Origin: CAKUIA01 sp044433115
GTDB lineage: Bacteria > Verrucomicrobiota > Verrucomicrobiia > Opitutales > Intestinicryptomonadaceae
Assembly (NCBI GenBank): GCA_044433115.1
Contig: JAWXTY010000011.1
Location: forward strand, 1-51,596
Direction of reading: 5' to 3'
Length of the DNA stretch: 51,596 nucleotides
A program made the position numbers and the translations under genes. Of the stretch, positions 36,261 through 45,152 are shown piece by piece. The first letter of the stretch is position 1. Each line of letters begins with the position of its first letter. The notes below the pieces were generated by a model. That model was given only the letters and a program-made list of their open reading frames with translations. It was not told the DNA's origin and did no database searches.

Positions 36261-36532
36261 TTGTTTTCTTTCTTTTTTCTAATTTTTCAGTAATATAAGT
36301 AATTTTCAAGACCAAGCCTACTCTTTATTTTAATTAAAGTCGAGATGTTTTTTATAAAAAGTGCTAAAAAAACTAAAAAAATTTTTTTTAAACGTTTTTA
36401 GCTTTAGCTTTGTCTAAAAATATCGAAAGAATAATTTACTTATTGTCTTATTTTTTTAAAGCAAATTAGAAAAATTTCAAGATTATAAGAATAGAGAATT
36501 GAAAAATAACAATATTTTAACAGAAAAACAAT
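36261..36532. other. Divergent glgC/moxR intergenic region
   Basis: 272 very AT-rich bases without a gene. It holds an imperfect palindrome with perfect ends GCTAAAAA (36363-36370) and TTTTTAGC (36395-36402) around an A7T8 run. Promoters for glgC and the moxR-bat operon must lie here; none stands out. Confidence 0.4.
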
Positions 36533-37519
36533 ATGGACTTAGCAGAACTAAACGAAAGAGTTAAACAAAACGCAACTTGGCTTGGGCTATTAAAAAATGA
36601 GATGGCGAAAGCTGTTGTAGGGCAAAGCTATTTAGTAGATAGGCTATTAGTGGGTATCTTGGCAAATGGGCATATATTATTAGAGGGTGTGCCAGGGCTT
36701 GCAAAGACATTGGCTGTAAAGACTTTGGCTTCCACTTTAGATTGCGAGTTTAGCAGAATACAATTTACGCCAGACTTGTTGCCATCTGACATAGTTGGTA
36801 CTTTAATTTACAACCAGCAAAAGGGCGATTTTATCACTCAAAAAGGTCCTGTATTTGCAAATATCGTGCTTGCTGACGAAATTAATAGAGCTCCGGCAAA
36901 GGTGCAAAGTGCATTGTTGGAAGCTATGCAAGAGCGTCAAGTAACTATAGGAGGCGAGACTTTTCAGTTGCCTAAACCATTTTTGGTGCTTGCAACTCAA
37001 AACCCTATAGACCAAGAGGGTACGTATCAACTACCTGAGGCACAAGTAGATAGATTTATGTTGAAGCTTGAAGTTGATTATCCAAGCAAGCAAGAGGAGC
37101 GTATGATATTAGATTTAATGTCTACAACTAGCCCTAAGATAGATATAAATAAAATCATCACTCCAGAAAAGATTTTAGAAGCGAGAAGTATAGTAGATGA
37201 AATTTATATAGACGACAAGATTAAGGATTATATAGTAGACTTGGTTTTTGCCACAAGAAATCCATCTGCATATAATGTAAAGGCAATGGACGCTATGATA
37301 CAATTTGGGGCATCTCCGAGAGCTACAATTGCTTTGACTCTTGCGTCGAAGGCTCAAGCTTATATAAACAATCGCTCTTATGTTAGCCCTCAAGATATTA
37401 AAGACATAGCTTTAGACGTTTTAAGGCATAGGATTATTGTTAGCTACGAAGCTGAGGCAGAGTCTATAAAGTCTGAAGATATAATAAACAAAATTTTAGA
37501 TACAGTAAAAGTTCCTTAA
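36533..37519 (+). CDS. MoxR-family AAA+ ATPase
   Basis: A chaperone-like AAA+ ATPase, 328 residues. Walker A is GVPGLAKT (residues 52-59) and Walker B is IVLADEIN (111-118). The downstream sensor motif VLATQNPIDQEGTYQLPEAQ(L/V)DRF is the MoxR hallmark. MoxR proteins work with VWA-domain proteins encoded nearby, which is the arrangement here: DUF58, BatA and BatBC follow directly. First gene of the bat operon. Confidence 0.95.
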   Translation: MDLAELNERVKQNATWLGLLKNEMAKAVVGQSYLVDRLLVGILANGHILLEGVPGLAKTLAVKTLASTLDCEFSRIQFTPDLLPSDIVGTLIYNQQKGDFITQKGPVFANIVLADEINRAPAKVQSALLEAMQERQVTIGGETFQLPKPFLVLATQNPIDQEGTYQLPEAQVDRFMLKLEVDYPSKQEERMILDLMSTTSPKIDINKIITPEKILEARSIVDEIYIDDKIKDYIVDLVFATRNPSAYNVKAMDAMIQFGASPRATIALTLASKAQAYINNRSYVSPQDIKDIALDVLRHRIIVSYEAEAESIKSEDIINKILDTVKVP

Positions 37520-37535
37520 TCTTAATATTTTTTAT

Positions 37536-38447
37536 ATGGACGATAAGGTTTCACAAATGCTAAAAAAGGTGCGTCAGATAGAAATACGCACTAATAGGCA
37601 AGTTAGCGACGCTCTAGCTGGCTCGTATCATAGTGTCTTTAAGGGCAGGGGTATGGACTTTGAAGAGTCGAGAGAGTATCAAGTTGGCGACGACATTCGC
37701 TCTATAGACTGGAATGTTACAGCACGTACGAACAAAGCCCACATAAAGCTCTTTAAAGAAGAGAGGGAGCTAACTATAATGTTGCTTGTGGACTTGTCTG
37801 CAAGTGGTTTGTTTGGTTCGGTAGAGTCTAAGAGGGAAAAGATGGCTGAAATTGCAAGTTGCTTGGCGTTTTCGGCTTCTTATAATAACGACAAAGTGGG
37901 TTTAGCTCTATTTACAGATAAGGTAGAATTATTAGTTCCCCCTCGCAAGGGGCGTAAACACATATTGAGGTTAATTAGGGATATACTCTTTTTTGAGCCA
38001 AAGTCTGCAACTACGAATATATCTATAGCCTTAGATGAGGTAAATAGACTGCTAAAGAGACGTTCTATAGTCTTTTTGCTAAGCGATTTTCTGCAAGAGA
38101 CAAATGGATTTTTGGCGAGCGACTCGAAGTCTAGCCTTATGAAAAGCTTGAGTTTAACCAATCAAAGGCACGATATGCTCTGCTTTAATGTCTATGATAT
38201 TAGAGAGCGTGAACTGCCTGACATAGGGACTATATGCTTGGAGGACTCAGAAACTGGCGAGACTTTAGATGTAAATACTTCCAATAAGAATTTTAGGCAA
38301 CAATACGAATATTTCAACACTCAAAGGCTTAGAGACTTTAAGCGTAATCTTGCAAAAAATGCTATAGATATGCTTGAGATAGACTCGACTAAGGACTATA
38401 TAAAATCTTTAAAAGACTTTTTTGAAAAGAGGAGAGCAAAACGATGA
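37536..38447 (+). CDS. DUF58 (VWA-like) protein
   Basis: A 303-residue soluble protein with the DUF58 signature GRGMDFEESREYQVGDDIRSIDWNVTART (about residues 37-66), followed by LFKEERELTIMLLVDLSAS, the equivalent of a VWA metal site. DUF58 proteins nearly always follow moxR, as here (16 bases). No membrane helices are seen. It overlaps the next gene by 4 bases. Confidence 0.9.
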   Translation: MDDKVSQMLKKVRQIEIRTNRQVSDALAGSYHSVFKGRGMDFEESREYQVGDDIRSIDWNVTARTNKAHIKLFKEERELTIMLLVDLSASGLFGSVESKREKMAEIASCLAFSASYNNDKVGLALFTDKVELLVPPRKGRKHILRLIRDILFFEPKSATTNISIALDEVNRLLKRRSIVFLLSDFLQETNGFLASDSKSSLMKSLSLTNQRHDMLCFNVYDIRERELPDIGTICLEDSETGETLDVNTSNKNFRQQYEYFNTQRLRDFKRNLAKNAIDMLEIDSTKDYIKSLKDFFEKRRAKR

Positions 38448-38941
38448 ACAAGACAAGTTTTCCAGAAATTCAAGATAGCTTTGGGCAAATAGGCAAGAGC
38501 TTTTTAGAGCTATACTGGGCTTATATGCTAGGGCTAAGTGCTGTAGTTATATTGCTTTTAGTTGCTATATATTATATATTTAAGCCTAAGCCAAAAGTGC
38601 TAAGTGCTTATGAAAAAGCTATTGTAGCAATAAGGCAATTAAATACAGATGAAGTTGCAGATGAGGAATATACAACACGTTTAAGCGACATAGTTAGAGT
38701 GTTTTTAGAAGAGCATTACAACTTGCCTGCCCCCGAGCGTACAACTCCTGAATTTATAGCTCTTGCAAATAAATCTATAATTATAGAAAAGGATATTAAG
38801 GAAAAGTTGCAAAAACTTTTGGAGCTTAGTGATATGGTAAAATTTGCAAAGCAGGCGATTAGCCCTGAGCAGAAGAGCCTAATATCAAAAACTGCCCTTG
38901 AACTCATCGAGAAATCTCAAGAGAAAAAAGAAGATAAATAA
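38444..38941 (+). CDS. DUF4381-like small membrane protein of the bat operon
   Basis: 165 residues with a single membrane helix at about 28-48 (YWAYMLGLSAVVILLLVAIYY) and a cytoplasm-sized helical tail. The segment VFLEEHYNLPAPERTTPEFI and the later LSDMVKFA match what is seen in DUF4381 proteins found between DUF58 and BatA in other bat clusters. The role is unknown. It is coupled to DUF58 upstream and starts the run into batA. Confidence 0.65.
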   Translation: MNKTSFPEIQDSFGQIGKSFLELYWAYMLGLSAVVILLLVAIYYIFKPKPKVLSAYEKAIVAIRQLNTDEVADEEYTTRLSDIVRVFLEEHYNLPAPERTTPEFIALANKSIIIEKDIKEKLQKLLELSDMVKFAKQAISPEQKSLISKTALELIEKSQEKKEDK

Positions 38942-38942
38942 T

Positions 38943-39980
38943 ATGAATTTTGATTTTCAAAACCCAGCTTTACTCTTTCTACTTTTAATACTGCCAATAC
39001 TTGCAATATTGAGAAGTAGCACAGGAAGAACTGCGTCTGTAATATTTTCAAATATAGCGATTGCAAAGCTTGCAAGTATGAATACGAGAAGCTCAAGCAG
39101 GAGCATATTATTCTTTTTGAGATTGTTGTGCTTAGCTTTGCTTATAGTAGGATTGGCTCGCCCAAGGTTAGGTAGTGGTTATGTGCAAAGAGAGGAAAGT
39201 GGCATAGATATAGTGCTTAGCATAGACGTATCTGGCTCTATGCGTGCCTTGGACTTTACTAAGGACAATCGCTACCCAATAACTCGCCTTGACGCAGTGA
39301 AAAGCGTAGTTACTGACTTTATCAAAAAACGCCCTAACGATAGAATAGGGGTAGTTATATTTGGGGTAAACGCTTTTTTGATGTCGCCTATTACGCTCGA
39401 CCACGATTGGCTTTTGCAGAATTTAGAGAGAGTTGAACTTGGCGTTATAGATGGAGGTGCAACTGCAATAGGCTCGTCTATAGTAAGGTCTGCTGAAATG
39501 CTAAATTCTTTGACAGACTCTAAGTCTAAGGTGCTGATTTTGTTGACAGATGGCGACAATAACGCAGGTAGCGTTTCTCCAATAGCAGCCGCAGAGGCAG
39601 CGGGGGCTTTGGATATAAAAATTCACACAATTTCAGCAGGCAAAGATGGAATCGTTCCCTTGGCAGCATTGGATAGAAATGGCAGGTTATCTAGGGATAA
39701 ATATGGCAGACCTATCGTAGCTGATAGAGGGCAAAGCTCGGCAGATGATAAGGCTTTAAAGGAGATTTCTCAAATTACTAAGGGTAAATTCTTTAGGGCA
39801 GAAAACTTAAAGCAACTAAACGACATTTACTCAGAAATTGATAAGCTCGAAAAGACTAAAGTTCAGCTAGAGCACTTCACTTCTTACGAGGAATTATATC
39901 AATACTTCTTGATACTTGCCCTATGCTTTTTGGGTTTAGAAGTACTTCTAGCAAACACGATTTATAGGAGGATACCATGA
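38943..39980 (+). CDS. batA: BatA-type VWA membrane protein
   Basis: 345 residues from the ATG at 38943; an in-frame ATG at 38898 lies inside the previous gene and is rejected. Two N-terminal membrane helices (about 8-23 and 55-72), then a von Willebrand A domain with an intact MIDAS (Asp95-Val-Ser97-Gly-Ser99), and a C-terminal helix near 325-340. The pattern DGGATAIGSSIV and LLTDGDNNAGS is typical of BatA. It overlaps the next gene by 4 bases. Confidence 0.92.
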   Translation: MNFDFQNPALLFLLLILPILAILRSSTGRTASVIFSNIAIAKLASMNTRSSSRSILFFLRLLCLALLIVGLARPRLGSGYVQREESGIDIVLSIDVSGSMRALDFTKDNRYPITRLDAVKSVVTDFIKKRPNDRIGVVIFGVNAFLMSPITLDHDWLLQNLERVELGVIDGGATAIGSSIVRSAEMLNSLTDSKSKVLILLTDGDNNAGSVSPIAAAEAAGALDIKIHTISAGKDGIVPLAALDRNGRLSRDKYGRPIVADRGQSSADDKALKEISQITKGKFFRAENLKQLNDIYSEIDKLEKTKVQLEHFTSYEELYQYFLILALCFLGLEVLLANTIYRRIP

Positions 39981-42388
39981 TTTTTGCAGATTGGATTTAT
40001 TTATACATAGCACTTGGCTCTATAACTTTTATATTTTTACTCTTTATTAGGGCAAATAGGCTAAGGAAAAAAGCTTTGGCGACCTTTATATCCACAAAGT
40101 TATTTAAGCAATTAAGCTATAATCACTCAAATTTTGCCCTTTATTCAAAGTTTTTCATACTCATACTTGGCATAGCCTTTGTATTTATTGCCTTGGCAAG
40201 ACCTCAGTGGGGCTACACTTGGCAAGAGACAAAGTCTAAGGGAACTGACATAATCTTTGCCATAGACTGCTCGAAGAGTATGCTTAGCCAAGACTTAAAA
40301 CCAAATAGAATTGAAAGGGCAAAACTTGCGATAGAGGACGCTTTAGGCTATATAGAGGGCGACAGGCTTGGTATAGTTGCCTTTAGTGGTATCGCATTTT
40401 TGCAATGTCCTTTGACTTTAGATTACTCTGCTTTTAAGATGTCTTTAAAGGATATAGATACAAATTTAATAGACAGAGGTGGCACAAATATATCTGCTGC
40501 TATACTCGAAGCTGAAAGTGCTTTTAAGGCTAGTTCTGGCTCTAAGAATATAATATTGCTAAGCGATGGGCAAGAGCTTGAAGAAGACGCTATTGCAAAG
40601 GCTAAGGAGTTGGCTAAAGAGGGCATAAAGATTTATACTATAGGGGTAGGCGACACAAAGTTAAACCCTATTAGTTATACAGATAAATACGGCAAAACTC
40701 ATACTCTAAAAGACTCTGTAGGCAATGTAGTTGAAACTCAACTAGACGAAGCTCGCCTAATGGAAATTGCTGAGGCAGGTGGGGCGTTTTACTCTCGCTT
40801 AGATACAAATGGTATGCAAAGGGCTATAGAGGAAATTCAAAAGGAAAAGTATGAGTTGGCATCGAAAATGAAGCAAAGTGCTATAGAACGCTATCAAATA
40901 TTTTTGGCTATAGCCCTTGTTTTGCTATGCTTGGAAAGTTTGCTTGGAACTAGAAAACTCTTTGCAAAGAAATTGAAAAACATCGCTCTAAATAACTTAA
41001 ATACTATAGCAATTTTTGCATTGTGCCTAGTTGCCCTTAGTCAAAATCTTCAAGCCCAAGATAGCCCTAGAGATATATTTAATAAGGCAGTTTTAGCCCA
41101 AGAAGATGGAGATATTGAAAGTGCTAAAAATTTATATAAAAGAGCAATTTCTGACGAAGAAGAGGATATGCTCTTGCACGCAAAGGCTCTATATAATCTT
41201 GCAAATATGGAATATGCACAGGCAAAGCAAGCCTATGAGAATGTAGAGGATATTTCAGAGCCTATAGAGGCTGCTTTTGCACTTGTAAATGAATATGAAA
41301 ATATAAAAAAGCAAGGCGAAGCAATTTTAAAGGAGGGTAGCTATAGATATATAGACGACCTTGCAAATAATACAAAAAACCTCGAAGAACAAAGCTTTCA
41401 AGACGCTTTAAAGCAAACTAAGCAATATTTGGAAAATACACAAAAAACTTTTGAGGAATTTGAAAAGGCTAAGGAAACTCAGCTAAAGGCTCTCGAAAAC
41501 CCAACTAGGCAATTGGAAAGTGCAGAAAAGCTCTATAACTCAGCCCGAGATTTAGCCCCACAAGAAAGCAATATTGGCGAAAACTTAAAGGCTACTAGAC
41601 AAGCAAAGGCAATTCTTGATAATGAGATTAAAGGACTTAAAGACTTTGAAAAAAATGCAGAAAATATCTTTAAAGATAGCAAAGAAAAACTCCCTGCTAT
41701 TATCGAAGGTATAAAGAAGCTAATCAAAGAGGACGAAAATCAAGATAATCAAGATAATCAAGAGAACCAAGATAATCAGCAATCTCAGGATAATCAGCAA
41801 AGCCAAGACCAACAAAATCAAGAGGGGCAGGACTCTCAGGACAATCAGGATAATCAAGAGGGGCAGGACTCTCAAGATAATCAGCAAAATCAGTCTGATA
41901 GTCAAGGCAATCAAAATCAGCAAAATCAAAATCAGCAAAATCAAAATCAGCAGGATAAGTCTGACGAGCAAGCTGTAGATAATAGAGATAAAGGCGAAAA
42001 CTCTCAAAATCAAGAGCAACAAGGCTCTGAGCAAGAGGGCAATGAGCAACAAAATCAAGAGCAAGGTCAAGACCAACAAGGCTCTGAGCAACAAAGCCAA
42101 GAGCAAGCTTCTCAAGGGCAAGAGCAAGAACAGGCTCAAGCTCAAGAACAAGGGGCTGGTGAACAAGCTGTAGGGCAAGACGAGCAGGCTGTTTCTCAAG
42201 ATGAAGCCTCAAATGAAGAGCAAGGCGAAGTTTCTGCTCAAGACTTTAGAATGACAGAAGGTGCAATGACAAAACGTGAGGCAATTCAGCTAATCGAAGC
42301 CTCCGACACAAAGGGTAAGCACTTGCCTTTTAAGGGTTTTGGAACAGGCACTCAAAGATACGACAAAAAAACTTATAAAGACTGGTAA
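39977..42388 (+). CDS. batB: BatB-BatC fusion: VWA domain, TPR and Q/N-rich tail
   Basis: 803 residues. Residues 1-325 are BatB: helices at about 8-25 and 57-73, a VWA domain with MIDAS Asp97-Cys-Ser99-Lys-Ser101, and a helix at 307-323. Then comes a second hydrophobic stretch, 340-358, that looks like a former signal peptide (LVALSQNLQA before Gln), followed by TPR repeats (365-425), a coiled coil (430-580), about 165 Q/N/E-rich residues (585-755) and the BatC ending KTYKDW. In most genomes BatB and BatC are separate. The positive loop 324-340 predicts the TPR part on the periplasmic side. Confidence 0.88.
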   Translation: MIFADWIYLYIALGSITFIFLLFIRANRLRKKALATFISTKLFKQLSYNHSNFALYSKFFILILGIAFVFIALARPQWGYTWQETKSKGTDIIFAIDCSKSMLSQDLKPNRIERAKLAIEDALGYIEGDRLGIVAFSGIAFLQCPLTLDYSAFKMSLKDIDTNLIDRGGTNISAAILEAESAFKASSGSKNIILLSDGQELEEDAIAKAKELAKEGIKIYTIGVGDTKLNPISYTDKYGKTHTLKDSVGNVVETQLDEARLMEIAEAGGAFYSRLDTNGMQRAIEEIQKEKYELASKMKQSAIERYQIFLAIALVLLCLESLLGTRKLFAKKLKNIALNNLNTIAIFALCLVALSQNLQAQDSPRDIFNKAVLAQEDGDIESAKNLYKRAISDEEEDMLLHAKALYNLANMEYAQAKQAYENVEDISEPIEAAFALVNEYENIKKQGEAILKEGSYRYIDDLANNTKNLEEQSFQDALKQTKQYLENTQKTFEEFEKAKETQLKALENPTRQLESAEKLYNSARDLAPQESNIGENLKATRQAKAILDNEIKGLKDFEKNAENIFKDSKEKLPAIIEGIKKLIKEDENQDNQDNQENQDNQQSQDNQQSQDQQNQEGQDSQDNQDNQEGQDSQDNQQNQSDSQGNQNQQNQNQQNQNQQDKSDEQAVDNRDKGENSQNQEQQGSEQEGNEQQNQEQGQDQQGSEQQSQEQASQGQEQEQAQAQEQGAGEQAVGQDEQAVSQDEASNEEQGEVSAQDFRMTEGAMTKREAIQLIEASDTKGKHLPFKGFGTGTQRYDKKTYKDW

Positions 42389-42399
42389 AACTTAAAAAT

Positions 42400-44223
42400 A
42401 TGAAAAAATTATTAACAATCATCACTCTATTCTTTTTATTTCTTGGCTTAAAGCTAGAAGCCCAAGAGATAACTACAAATGGCTTTAGCCCAGCTAAGCT
42501 TCGCCCAAGTGCTGTTTCAAGTTATATCATTAGCATAAAAAATGCAAATGGAACAGTGGAGCTTAGCGATATTTCTGCTAAAATTCCAGAGGGCTTAAAG
42601 CTCTTAGATCAAAGTCAATCACGCTTTAGCAATGCTTCTTGGAATAATGGAGTTATGACAAATGACTCTGGGGTAAATTTAACTCTAAGCTTTGCAGCAG
42701 AAAAAGAAGGTACCTATACTATAGAAGCTTGGGAGGCGAAAATTGGGGATAAATCTTTCCCAATTCCAGCTCATACGCTAATTGTAGACAGCAACGCTCC
42801 TGTAAATGTACAACAGAGCAACTCGCCTTTTTCTAGTAGGCTAGACCCATTTTCGCATATGCGTCAGCTACAGCAAATGATGGGGGCTAATCGCTATCAA
42901 AACCAAGCTCAAGCCGAAAAGCTAGACTTAAGTAATCTAATAAACGTGAAGCTTCAACTTGAAAAAGAAAAAATATACGTAGGCGAAAGCGTCCCTTGTA
43001 ATATTATATTAGAAGTCGACAAAGAGCTTTTAGTTATGGCTCAAGTAGAGCTTGGGCAGGTTCTAATTAAGGCAAAAGATGCAGATGCCTTCACTTGTCA
43101 AGACGTAGAATTAAAGCCAACTAAAGACGAAAATAGCAATCACGACAAAGTTATATATAAGTATTCTACTATAATTACTCCTAATAAAGTAGGCTCTTAC
43201 TCTCTTTCTTATAATATACAAGGAATTTTCGCAGGTAGGTCTTTTTATTCTAATAATTATCGCTTTGACGAAGTTGCTAAAATAGATGCAGTAAATGTAA
43301 GTGCCTTGCCTAATGTAAATGTGCCTGCTTCTTTTACTGGAGCTATAGGCAGTTTTACGCTTAGTGGAAATTCTATAGACCCAAGTTCAGCCTCTGTAGG
43401 CGAGCTAATCACTCAGTCTTTTTCTATAAGTGGCACAGGCAATTTTAATAGAATTTCTGCCCCAGAACTCAAGTCTGACGAGAATTGGAAAGTATACGAG
43501 CCAAGCTCTGAATTTATAGATGAAGGCAAAGAAAGCTTTCAAGGCAAAAAAACTTTCACCTACAGAATGGTAGCCCAAAAGCCAGATTTAGAATATGCAC
43601 CTACTCTAAGTTTCTCGTATTTCAATCCAGAAAAGGAGCTTTATGAAGTCATAGAAATTCCTGCTCATAAAGTTAGTATATATCCAGCTGCAAGGGTAAA
43701 TAGCATTGCTGTTGCCCCTATCCAAGCAGGGCAATTCGACATAATTAGCAACACAGAAGTAGAGACTCAAAACAACACGCCTCTCTTTGCTAGGGCAGAT
43801 TTTTGGATATATCAAACTATCATTATTGTGCTTTTAGTTTTAGTAATCATCTATAGGCGACGCATATTGTTCTTGAGGAATAATCCAGCTGTAGTAAAAA
43901 ATTCTAAGGAAAAAAGAGCTGCAAAAATACATCTAAAATATGCAAAGAAATATGCCTTTGAAGCAAATCCTAAAAACTTTTTTGACTCTGCAATCAAGGC
44001 AATACAATTCTCTCTATCTCGCACGGAAGATATTCAAGCTCCATCTATCACCTTAAAAGACGCTCAAAGGCTAATAGAAAAACGTGGCTTGGAAAATCAA
44101 GACATAGATATATTTTTCAATAGCATAGATGCAATAAATTATGCAGGGGCAAAAAGCTCTTCTTTCGACTTAATCCAACTAGAAAAAAACCTAAGGGATA
44201 TATGCAAAAATTTATTAGGCTAA
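42400..44223 (+). CDS. batD: BatD protein
   Basis: 607 residues with a signal peptide (1-21, ending LEA), several beta-sandwich domains on the periplasmic side (for example LEKEKIYVGESVPCNIILEV and GNSIDPSSASVGELITQSFSISGTGNFN), and one membrane helix at about 468-486 (IYQTIIIVLLVLVIIYRRR). A cytoplasmic tail of about 115 residues follows. This is the usual BatD layout and position after BatC. The role is unknown but the cluster has been linked to aerotolerance and envelope stress. It overlaps batE by 22 bases. Confidence 0.9.
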   Translation: MKKLLTIITLFFLFLGLKLEAQEITTNGFSPAKLRPSAVSSYIISIKNANGTVELSDISAKIPEGLKLLDQSQSRFSNASWNNGVMTNDSGVNLTLSFAAEKEGTYTIEAWEAKIGDKSFPIPAHTLIVDSNAPVNVQQSNSPFSSRLDPFSHMRQLQQMMGANRYQNQAQAEKLDLSNLINVKLQLEKEKIYVGESVPCNIILEVDKELLVMAQVELGQVLIKAKDADAFTCQDVELKPTKDENSNHDKVIYKYSTIITPNKVGSYSLSYNIQGIFAGRSFYSNNYRFDEVAKIDAVNVSALPNVNVPASFTGAIGSFTLSGNSIDPSSASVGELITQSFSISGTGNFNRISAPELKSDENWKVYEPSSEFIDEGKESFQGKKTFTYRMVAQKPDLEYAPTLSFSYFNPEKELYEVIEIPAHKVSIYPAARVNSIAVAPIQAGQFDIISNTEVETQNNTPLFARADFWIYQTIIIVLLVLVIIYRRRILFLRNNPAVVKNSKEKRAAKIHLKYAKKYAFEANPKNFFDSAIKAIQFSLSRTEDIQAPSITLKDAQRLIEKRGLENQDIDIFFNSIDAINYAGAKSSSFDLIQLEKNLRDICKNLLG

Positions 44224-44930
44224 TTATATTATTCTTTGTAATGCAAAGCTCTTTTGCCCAAAGTGCAAGCGAGTATCTTTCTGGTGCAAACACAGCCTAT
44301 AAGGCAGGTAATTACGCTCAGGCAAAGACTTATTTCCTCCAAGCTCTAGCCCAACAAGACACAGCTTTCTTGAACTATAACCTTGCAAATACCTGCGAAA
44401 AGCTTGGCGAAATAGGAGAGGCAAAAGCGTATTATATGCGTGCTATATACCAAAATCCACGCTTTAAAGAGGCTATATTTAACCTAAATGCCCTCGACAA
44501 AAAATATGCTCTATCTAGCTTTAACACAACAAGGGCAGACTTGTTTTTTGATGAGTTATCGCACAATGAGTGGCTAATCTTGTCTGCAATATTCCTTTGG
44601 CTGGCTATATTTTTCCTAATTATCTTGCCTTTCCTTAAAGTGAATAAGCCTTGGCAGTACTTCTTGGGGCTAATATTTATTGCTACTTTTGCCCTAAGTG
44701 CTAGTGGCGTTTATTATTGGAATTGCTATGCTAACACAGTTGTAGCCCTAGTTGATAACGCTCCTCTTAGATATTCACCTACAAAGGACAGCACGACTTC
44801 ATCTACCCTAAAGGCAGGGCAACTAGCAAATATCAAAAAGCAAAACAAAGACTATGCACTTCTTGAAAGCTCTTCAAAAAAGGGTTGGGCAATCTTAGAC
44901 AATAAAGACTTTATGCAAGTCTCTAACTAA
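44202..44930 (+). CDS. batE: BatE-like TPR and SH3 protein
   Basis: 242 residues with a signal peptide (1-19, ending SFA), two TPR repeats (about 25-95, ending ALDKKY), two membrane helices (122-143 and 150-170) and an SH3-like bacterial domain at the C-terminus (about 178-240, VALVDNAPLRYSPTKDSTTSSTLKAG). This arrangement is typical of BatE, the last gene of bat clusters. The 22-base overlap with batD suggests coupled translation. Confidence 0.88.
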   Translation: MQKFIRLIILFFVMQSSFAQSASEYLSGANTAYKAGNYAQAKTYFLQALAQQDTAFLNYNLANTCEKLGEIGEAKAYYMRAIYQNPRFKEAIFNLNALDKKYALSSFNTTRADLFFDELSHNEWLILSAIFLWLAIFFLIILPFLKVNKPWQYFLGLIFIATFALSASGVYYWNCYANTVVALVDNAPLRYSPTKDSTTSSTLKAGQLANIKKQNKDYALLESSSKKGWAILDNKDFMQVSN

Positions 44931-44937
44931 GCTAATG

Positions 44938-45056
44938 GGGGCGTGAAATCACCTCTGATAGTGCGTTTCAAGTGGGTTTTGCTTGGTCATTATAACCAGA
45001 TAACTCCCTTCTCAAAACCCACTTAAAGCCTTCTCTGAGAGGCAATTTGACGCCCC
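44938..45056 (+). ncRNA. Candidate structured RNA (119 nt, 6S-like outline)
   Basis: A long hairpin can be drawn by hand. The ends GGGGCGT and ACGCCCC pair (7 bp); then AAAT with AUUU, CCTCT with AGAGG, an open region of about 9 and 10 bases, and a 15-bp stem from TTT-AAGTGGGTTTTG and CAAAACCCACTTAAA. An apical TGGT/ACCA hairpin follows. The closing stem, central open region and terminal stem resemble 6S RNA, but the element is shorter than known 6S RNAs and it has no poly-T end. A palindromic mobile repeat or a bat-operon 3' structure is also possible. Strand is undecided. Confidence 0.4.
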
Positions 45057-45096
45057 GATACCAAAAAAATAAATTTTTTAATCATATAAAGACACA

Positions 45097-45130
45097 AAAA
45101 AATCTTAGCTAATCAAAGCTAAGATTTTTT
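45097..45130. terminator. Bidirectional terminator between batE and yidC
   Basis: A perfect 14-bp stem: A6-TCTTAGCT (45097-45110) with AGCTAAGA-T6 (45117-45130), loop AATCAA, with a T tract on both strands. It ends yidC (minus) and probably also the bat operon (plus). Confidence 0.9.
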
Positions 45131-45152
45131 GTTTTATCTCTTGATTTAAGAA

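Noticed and set aside
41720..42212. Two long leucine-rich reading frames on the minus strand opposite the Bat fusion
   Set aside because: They are mirror images of the CAA/CAG/AAT codon repeats on the plus strand; they lack start context and sit inside a clear gene.
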